Shown in pieces: positions 59,362-64,000 of a DNA stretch of 64,000 nucleotides. The DNA is from Curtanaerobium respiraculi (GTDB lineage Bacteria; Actinomycetota; Coriobacteriia; Coriobacteriales; Eggerthellaceae): positions 1 to 64,000 of the forward strand of contig NZ_JANIPD030000041.1 in NCBI RefSeq assembly GCF_024609215.1, written 5' to 3'. The notes under the pieces were generated by a model. That model searched no databases and was not told where the DNA came from. It worked only from the letters and a program-made list of their open reading frames with translations. Position 1 is the first letter of the stretch. Every line of letters begins with the position of its first letter. A program made the translations under genes and the position numbers.

Positions 59362-60213
59362 ATGAGCGGTTCCAAACGTATATTCTGGCGCGTGGTCTTC
59401 TGGCTGGCGCTCGCGGTATTCGCCATCTCGGCCGGTGCGCTGGCGTACTTCGCCTACACGTACTGGAAGGCGGACGCCGATTACGCCGACGTGGCATCCA
59501 AGGCGTTCCCCGTCTCCGAATCGTCGGCATCGGCGCCGCTTTCGCTTTCCGATATGACGGTCGATTGGGATTACCTGCGCAGCGTGAACGAGGACGTGGT
59601 CGCATGGGTGTACGTGCCGGGCACGCGCATCAACTACCCGGTCGTGCAGGGCGCGAACAATGACGAATACCTGCATACGAGCTTCTCCCAAGATGGGAGC
59701 TTCGGCGGGCGCGGCGGGGCGATCTTTCTCGATACGCTATGCGCGCCCGATTTCAGCAGCGGGAACAGCGTGATGTACGGCCACCATATGAACGACGGGA
59801 GCATGTTCGCCGCGCTGTCCGATGACCTGACCAGCCAGGAGGGGTTCAACGCCGTGCGGACGGTGTACGTGCTCACGCCTGCCCGCAACTTCAAGTGCGA
59901 CCTGTTCGCCCTGGTGCGCACCACGGGCTCCGACTTGCTTGCCCAGGCGGATTTCGCGACGGATACGGACCGCGTGCGCTACGTGCAGGACAAGATCGAC
60001 CGCAGTATCGTGCGGCCTGACGGTGGATTTCCCTCCGCCGAGGCCGTCGGGCAGCTGTTCACGCTTGCCACATGCGATTACGCCCAAAAGGATGGACGTG
60101 CCATCGCATTCGCCCGCGTTACGGAGACGGCGGTTCCGGGCGGGCGGGCAAGCGGCGGCATCGTCGATGCCGGCGATGCCTCTGCCGTCCGCAGTGCCGC
60201 TTCGGGGGAGTAG
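59362..60213 (+). CDS. Class B-type sortase
   Basis: A 283-residue membrane-anchored sortase. One N-terminal helix (VFWLALAVFAISAGALAYF) precedes the catalytic domain: His in VMYGHHMNDGSMF, Cys in LFTLATCDYAQ and Arg in GRAIAFARV. The sequence resembles SrtB-type enzymes that anchor surface proteins. No substrate with an obvious sorting signal is adjacent. The start ATG 59362 has a weak ribosome-binding site (AAGGTGAGGGC). Confidence 0.9.
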   Translation: MSGSKRIFWRVVFWLALAVFAISAGALAYFAYTYWKADADYADVASKAFPVSESSASAPLSLSDMTVDWDYLRSVNEDVVAWVYVPGTRINYPVVQGANNDEYLHTSFSQDGSFGGRGGAIFLDTLCAPDFSSGNSVMYGHHMNDGSMFAALSDDLTSQEGFNAVRTVYVLTPARNFKCDLFALVRTTGSDLLAQADFATDTDRVRYVQDKIDRSIVRPDGGFPSAEAVGQLFTLATCDYAQKDGRAIAFARVTETAVPGGRASGGIVDAGDASAVRSAASGE

Positions 60214-60284
60214 CCGCGTCGCTTCCATCCGCTCTTCCCCGATGTTGTAAACTACCTGTATCCCGAGGTTAGGAGACGATTGCC

Positions 60285-61523
60285 ATGACCGACCGCATTA
60301 TGGTGAGCCCCGGCTCTGCCGAAGACGCCCCCGCCATGCCCAGCTGGGTGGGCGAGGACACGGTTACCTACGCCCAGGCCGGTGTCGACACGGCCGAAGG
60401 CGCCCGCGCCGTGGACGCCATCAAGGAAAGCGTGCATAGCACCTACCGGCCCGAGGTCGTGGGCGATATCGGGGGGTTCGGCGGCTTGTTCAGCCTTGCC
60501 GCCGCGAAGGATATGGAAGACCCTCTGCTGGTATCCGGGACGGACGGCGTGGGCACGAAGCTCCAGTTGGCGAAGATCGCCGGCAAGCACGATACGGTCG
60601 GCATCGATTTGGTGGCGATGTGCGTGAACGATATCCTCGCCACGGGTGCCGAGCCGCTGTTCTTCCTGGACTACATTGCCATCGGCAAGCTGAAGAGCGA
60701 GGCGGTTGCCGAGATCGTCAATGGGATCGCGGAAGGCTGCAAGCAGGCCGGCTGCGCCCTCATCGGCGGCGAGATGGCGGAGCATCCGGGCGTCATGGAC
60801 CCCGACGAGTACGACTTGTCCGGCTTCGCCGTGGGCATCGTCGACCGTGCTGCCATGCTCGATCCGGCCCAGGTGGAAGAGGGCGACGTCCTGCTCGGCC
60901 TGGCTTCCAGCGGCCTGCACTCCAACGGCTATTCCCTCGCGCGCAAGGTGTGCACCGAAGGCCGCACGCATTACGAGGTGACCCTGCCTCGGCCCAGCCT
61001 GGGGGGTCGCAGCGTTCTCGATGCCCTGCTGCAGCCGACGCGCATCTACGTGAAGCAGGTGAGGGCCGTCCTGGAGCAGCATCCCGGCGCCGTGCACGCG
61101 CTCGCCCACATCACCGGCGGCGGCATCACCGAAAACCTGAACCGAGCCCTGCCGAAGCATCTCGATGCCCGGGTCGAGGTCGGATCGTGGGAGATGGAGC
61201 CCATCATCCCGTTCGTCTGCGCCGCCGCCCGCCTGACCGAGGGCGATGCGCTCAAGACGTTCAACATGGGTCTCGGCATGATCCTGATCGTGAAGCCGGA
61301 AGCCGCCGATGCCGTGAAAGCCTCGCTTGAGGCGCAGGGCGAGACGGTGTATCGCGTGGGCACGGTGGTGAAGGGTTCCGGCGAGGTCTCATATGTCAAC
61401 GAAGAGGATTTGTTCCCCGAGTTGCCGAGCGATCGCGAGGTGCCGCCCGCACCCGTCGTGCCCGATCCGGCGAACCGCACCACCGAACGCGATACTTTCT
61501 ACGACGAAGAGGCCGACGAGTAG
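60285..61523 (+). CDS. purM: AIR synthetase (PurM)
   Basis: Closes the imidazole ring of FGAM in purine synthesis, using ATP. The 412 residues have the substrate motif YRPEVVGDIGGFGGLFS, the SGTDGVGTKLQLA block and GGEMAEHPGVM. The N-terminus is about 35 residues longer and the C-terminus has a charged, proline-rich tail. GAGGTTAGGAGACG precedes ATG 60285. purN, which normally follows directly, is about 400 bases away, separated by repeats. Confidence 0.93.
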   Translation: MTDRIMVSPGSAEDAPAMPSWVGEDTVTYAQAGVDTAEGARAVDAIKESVHSTYRPEVVGDIGGFGGLFSLAAAKDMEDPLLVSGTDGVGTKLQLAKIAGKHDTVGIDLVAMCVNDILATGAEPLFFLDYIAIGKLKSEAVAEIVNGIAEGCKQAGCALIGGEMAEHPGVMDPDEYDLSGFAVGIVDRAAMLDPAQVEEGDVLLGLASSGLHSNGYSLARKVCTEGRTHYEVTLPRPSLGGRSVLDALLQPTRIYVKQVRAVLEQHPGAVHALAHITGGGITENLNRALPKHLDARVEVGSWEMEPIIPFVCAAARLTEGDALKTFNMGLGMILIVKPEAADAVKASLEAQGETVYRVGTVVKGSGEVSYVNEEDLFPELPSDREVPPAPVVPDPANRTTERDTFYDEEADE

Positions 61524-61544
61524 GAGCTTTGCCGAACGGAAGCG

Positions 61545-61749
61545 CCCCCGTCTGCACGGGGGAGGCTGTTGCGGATGAGGTCGATCGGCTGGCCTTTGCG
61601 GATGAGGCCGAGCGGCTGGCCTTTGCGGATGAGGCCGAGCGGCTGGCCTTTGCGGATCGGCCCCGCCTGCACGGGGGAAGCTGTACCGCCCCGCCCCGCC
61701 CCGCCCTGCATGTCGGATCCGAGCACCCCGCCTGCACGGGGGAGGCTGT
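61545..61749 (+). repeat. Hairpin repeat units, three copies
   Basis: CCCCGCCTGCACGGGGGARG then CTGT occurs at 61545-61569 (with CCCCCGT), 61661-61684 and 61726-61749. Each forms CCCCG/CGGGG hairpins. Spacing is irregular (91 and 41 bases), so it is not a CRISPR array. Confidence 0.75.
61574..61654 (+). repeat. 27-bp tandem repeat, three units
   Basis: GATGAGGYCGAKCGGCTGGC plus CTTTGCG repeats at 61574, 61601 and 61628. The last two units are identical. Translated in one frame the units read DEAERLAFA. Confidence 0.9.
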
Positions 61750-61860
61750 CTAGAAACCCCCTCTGAGACTTCTGCTCATACGGCATATAGCATTTCAAGA
61801 AACATATAGATACTCTATGATGCATGTTTGAACAGATTGATAGGAGTTTTTAGACAGCCT
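61743..61860. mobile_element. Possible MITE-like segment with terminal inverted repeats
   Basis: AGGCTGTCTAGAAA (61743-61756) is matched with one mismatch by TTTTTAGACAGCCT (61847-61860). GGGGG flanks both ends, as a 5-bp target duplication would. The about 90 bases inside are AT-rich, unlike the surroundings. No transposase is present. Confidence 0.45.
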
Positions 61861-61917
61861 GGGGGAGGGGACGCTTTCCCATCCGAGTCCAATCGCTGCG
61901 CGAAGAAGGGAAGTCGC

Positions 61918-62541
61918 ATGCAAGAGCCTTTGAAAATCGGTGTCCTGATCAGCGGCAGCGGCACCAACCTGCAGGCGATCATCGACGAGATCGCCGCCGG
62001 CAGGCTGAACGTCGAGATCGTCCTGGTGCTCTCGAGCCGGCCCGATGCCTACGGGCTGAAGCGGGCGGCGGAGGCGGGCGTCCAGACCATGTCCCTTAAT
62101 CGGGACGTATACGCCGATGCCGAGGCCGCCGATGCGCTCATAGCGTCCGTATTCAAGCGCGCCGGCGCGGAATACCTCGTCATGGCGGGGTACATGCGCA
62201 TGGTCGGACCCATCGTCCTCGGTACGTTCGAGGATAGGGTGGTCAACCTCCATCCGGCGCTGCTGCCCAGCTTCAAGGGCGCCCATGCGATACAGGATGC
62301 TTTCGAAGCAGGCGTCAAAGTGACCGGAGTGACTGTGCACTTCGCCAATGCCGAATACGACAAAGGCCCCATTGTGGCGCAGCGTGCCGTGCCCGTACGC
62401 GAGGATGATACGGTGGACACGCTGGAGGCGCGCATTCACGAGGTAGAACACGAGCTGTATCCCTGGGTGCTGGGCCACCTGGCCAACGGCGACATCTCCG
62501 TCGACCCCGCCACGCGCCGCGTCCACATCGCCAACGCGTAG
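61918..62541 (+). CDS. purN: Phosphoribosylglycinamide formyltransferase
   Basis: PurN transfers a formyl group from formyl-THF to GAR in purine synthesis. The 207 residues have the nucleotide-type start IGVLISGSGTNLQAIIDEI, the catalytic Asn/His/Asp region (GYMRMVGPIV and HPALLPSFKGAHA) and GVTVHFANAEYDKGPI. ATG 61918 follows AAGAAGGGAAG, inside the transition from repeats to gene. Confidence 0.94.
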   Translation: MQEPLKIGVLISGSGTNLQAIIDEIAAGRLNVEIVLVLSSRPDAYGLKRAAEAGVQTMSLNRDVYADAEAADALIASVFKRAGAEYLVMAGYMRMVGPIVLGTFEDRVVNLHPALLPSFKGAHAIQDAFEAGVKVTGVTVHFANAEYDKGPIVAQRAVPVREDDTVDTLEARIHEVEHELYPWVLGHLANGDISVDPATRRVHIANA

Positions 62542-62610
62542 CTGCATGTGGCAAACCCCAGAGGTCTCCGCAGGTGTGCGGCGCTGTACGCTTTCTCCCG
62601 CAGCGCTGCT

Positions 62611-62695
62611 TTTGTCGCTGCGGGTTTGTCGCTGCGGGATGCGGGGTTTGCCGTTGGCGGTTTGTCGCTGGGGGATGCGGGGTTCGTCGCATGTG
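62611..62695 (+). repeat. 36-bp imperfect direct repeat upstream of XdhC gene
   Basis: GTTTGTCGCTGCGGGATGCG then GGGTTTGCCG units at 62624-62659 and 62660-62695, with a partial unit at 62611-62623. They lie in the gap between purN and the XdhC-family gene. AT-rich sequence (62730-62795) with TATTAAT then precedes the gene. Confidence 0.7.
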
Positions 62696-62816
62696 CGGCC
62701 AGTTTTGCGCCATGTGTGGTTGGTTCGCGATAGAAATACAAATTGTTACTAGTTTTAGGCTCTATTAATATCAAAAACGGATAAAAATTGTCATTTTACG
62801 AAAGAGGAAAGACGGT

Positions 62817-63800
62817 ATGCAGAGGGAAACGCTGGTTGCGGTTGTCAACGACCTGAAAGCGGGGAAGGTGCCGGCGCTTTCGCCGGAAGATTTCACATGC
62901 TTCTCCTTTGAAGAAACCGAGGGCAATCCGAACATCTTGCCTGCAACGGCCCAGCAGATCGCGACTGGGCTGACTGAAGCTGATATCCCCACGTTTGAGC
63001 GAGCTATTCGTGCAATCGACGAGGGCGATCAGGCATGGCTGGGCTTCAAGGTGGTCTACGATGCCGCCGCTGCGCAGGCGAACACCGATAACGAGGTGAC
63101 GAAGAAGTACGGTGGGATCGGCTCCGCGGATGGCGAATCGGCGGTGTTCTTCTGCAACGACGAGAAGGAGATCGTTGCCGCGCGTCCCTATTCCGATCGC
63201 GATAAATTCCAGATGAAGGATGTCACGCGGGGGCCGGCGATGCACAACGAGCAGTTCGATGGGCTCACCTGGTGCAGCGTTCCGCTGTTCGACGCCGTCC
63301 GCGTATGGCTGCTGGGCGCCAGCGATGTGGCGAGCGAGGTTGCCGCCCTAGCCCGTCACGTGGGCTTCAGCGTCACCGTCGTCGATTACGATGCGGCCTA
63401 CCTGAATGAGGATCGCTTCCCCCATTCGGAGCTCGTCCTGCTCGATTCGTTCGACGACCTGGCCGGGCTGCCCGCCGGTCGCGCCGACTACGTGTGCGTC
63501 CTCACGCGCGGCCATATGCACGATCCGCAGGGATGCCTGTGGGCCGTGCGCCGCGGGGTGCATTATGCTGGCATGATGGGTTGCAAGGGCAAGAACAACC
63601 GCGTGCACGATCTGTGCATCGAAGGCGGTATGACCGAAGGGCAATGGGATGCGGTCAAGCGGCCCATCGGCCTGAAGTTCGGCGCGAAGACACCCGCGGA
63701 GCTCGCCATCGCCATCGTCGCCGAGCTGGTGGACGTGCGCTACCGCCAGCGCTACAGCGAAGCGGCCCGCGCCAGGCACGAGGCTGACCTGGGTAGGTAG
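62817..63800 (+). CDS. XdhC-family molybdenum hydroxylase maturation protein
   Basis: A 327-residue protein with an N-terminal CoxI/XdhC-type domain and a C-terminal Rossmann domain (RVWLLGASDVASEVAALARHVG, then VCVLTRGHMHDPQ and YAGMMGCKGKNNRVHDL). XdhC proteins bind Moco, help sulfurate it and insert it into xanthine-dehydrogenase-type enzymes. The usual GSRRK-like turn reads GCKGK here. No hydroxylase gene is in the window; it links functionally with moaA, moaC and mod. ATG 62817 follows AAGAGGAAAGAC. Confidence 0.85.
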   Translation: MQRETLVAVVNDLKAGKVPALSPEDFTCFSFEETEGNPNILPATAQQIATGLTEADIPTFERAIRAIDEGDQAWLGFKVVYDAAAAQANTDNEVTKKYGGIGSADGESAVFFCNDEKEIVAARPYSDRDKFQMKDVTRGPAMHNEQFDGLTWCSVPLFDAVRVWLLGASDVASEVAALARHVGFSVTVVDYDAAYLNEDRFPHSELVLLDSFDDLAGLPAGRADYVCVLTRGHMHDPQGCLWAVRRGVHYAGMMGCKGKNNRVHDLCIEGGMTEGQWDAVKRPIGLKFGAKTPAELAIAIVAELVDVRYRQRYSEAARARHEADLGR

Positions 63801-63804
63801 CGGG

Positions 63805-64000
63805 TCAGAGCCCGACTGGGGCGTACTCGTCGATGTCGCGCCTCCCGTGGATAACGCGCCAGATCACGAGCTGCTCTTCGTCGAACGTATAAAAGATCCA
63901 ATACGAGCCGGAGAGCATCCTGCGGTAATTGCCGTCAAGTCCCTCACCTTGGAAGGGCGTGCCGATTTCAGGTTGCTCGGCGATGATGTCGATGGTTCCG
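63805..64000 (-). CDS. Partial RelE/ParE-family toxin
   Basis: The frame ends at 63805 and runs off the right edge. Its visible 64 residues have the ParE/RelE plasmid-stabilisation pattern, ending with MLSGSYWIFYTFDEEQLVIW and the typical RRDIDEY. It is convergent with the XdhC gene. The N-terminus and any antitoxin lie beyond the window. Confidence 0.8.
   Translation of the reverse strand, partial: GTIDIIAEQPEIGTPFQGEGLDGNYRRMLSGSYWIFYTFDEEQLVIWRVIHGRRDIDEYAPVGL

Larger units (their letters stand above)
61524..61917. other. Repeat-rich gap between purM and purN
   Basis: No gene. It contains three 27-bp units (61574-61654), three hairpin-forming 24-25-bp units, a GC-rich CCCCGCCCCGCC tract (61688-61705), and an AT-rich segment bordered by 14-bp near-perfect inverted repeats (61743-61860). 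Confidence 0.7.

Noticed and set aside
61545-61749. CRISPR array
   Set aside because: Three 24-25-bp repeats are present, but spacing is irregular (91 and 41 bases), the intervening DNA contains tandem repeats, and there are no cas genes.

Overview
The window is a high-GC actinobacterial chromosome segment. It most resembles class Coriobacteriia, family Eggerthellaceae (a Slackia- or Eggerthella-like organism). The reasons are the gene content (a class II histidine operon needing HisZ, a T-box pheST operon, a RecJ-helicase fusion, PPK1 plus two-domain PPK2, a two-domain Rel protein, class B sortase, and molybdate and Moco genes), the frequent GTG starts and GC-rich codon use. The genus is an inference and no 16S gene is present.

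Layout. 1-2.1 kb: accessory edge with a tandem repeat and an AbiEi-like gene that has a nuclease-like C-terminus. 2.1-14.3 kb: a histidine operon (hisZG fusion, D, C, B, H, A, F, and I further on) that has been heavily rearranged. It carries a duplicated 5' stub of hisB with tandem repeats, palindromic elements (one in frame inside hisH), a dead fixX, an inserted lipoprotein hydrolase, and PIN-toxin and fixC fragments. Next come aldehyde dehydrogenase, recQ and an iron alcohol dehydrogenase. 17.9-22 kb: T-box-controlled pheS-pheT with a third palindromic element between the genes. 22-28.4 kb: molybdate uptake (modA-modB-modC, a second modA-like gene) followed by moaA and moaC. 28.6-35.6 kb: yebC, a DivIC-like protein, tRNA-Leu(UAA), a polyprenyl synthase, a cytoplasmic peptidoglycan-binding protein, a short glmU, prs and pth. 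35.9-43.4 kb: pyk, then a SorC-type regulator divergent from an operon of a RuBisCO-like protein, KdgT-type permease, DUF1537 kinase and PdxA2-type dehydrogenase. 43.5-44.1 kb: a broken second pth 3' end and an orphan YafQ-like toxin. 44.2-50.6 kb: RecJ-RecQ-like fusion, rel and a metallo-beta-lactamase-fold hydrolase. 50.9-54.1 kb: a DUF47 protein, lysC and asd. 54.3-59.3 kb: ppk1 and a two-domain PPK2, divergent. 59.4-64 kb: sortase B, purM, a repeat-rich gap, purN, an XdhC-family protein and a partial RelE/ParE toxin.

Functional themes. Histidine, purine and aspartate-family amino-acid synthesis share the precursor PRPP (prs) or feed common pathways. Molybdate import, MoaA/MoaC and XdhC form a route to molybdenum enzymes, though no molybdoenzyme is in the window. 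Rel, PPK1, PPK2 and the DUF47 protein suggest (p)ppGpp and polyphosphate control. The most interesting candidates are the RuBisCO-like protein operon, which looks like an uncharacterised sugar-acid pathway, and the palindromic element family, which has inserted in frame into the essential enzyme HisH and supplies a ribosome-binding site at another copy.
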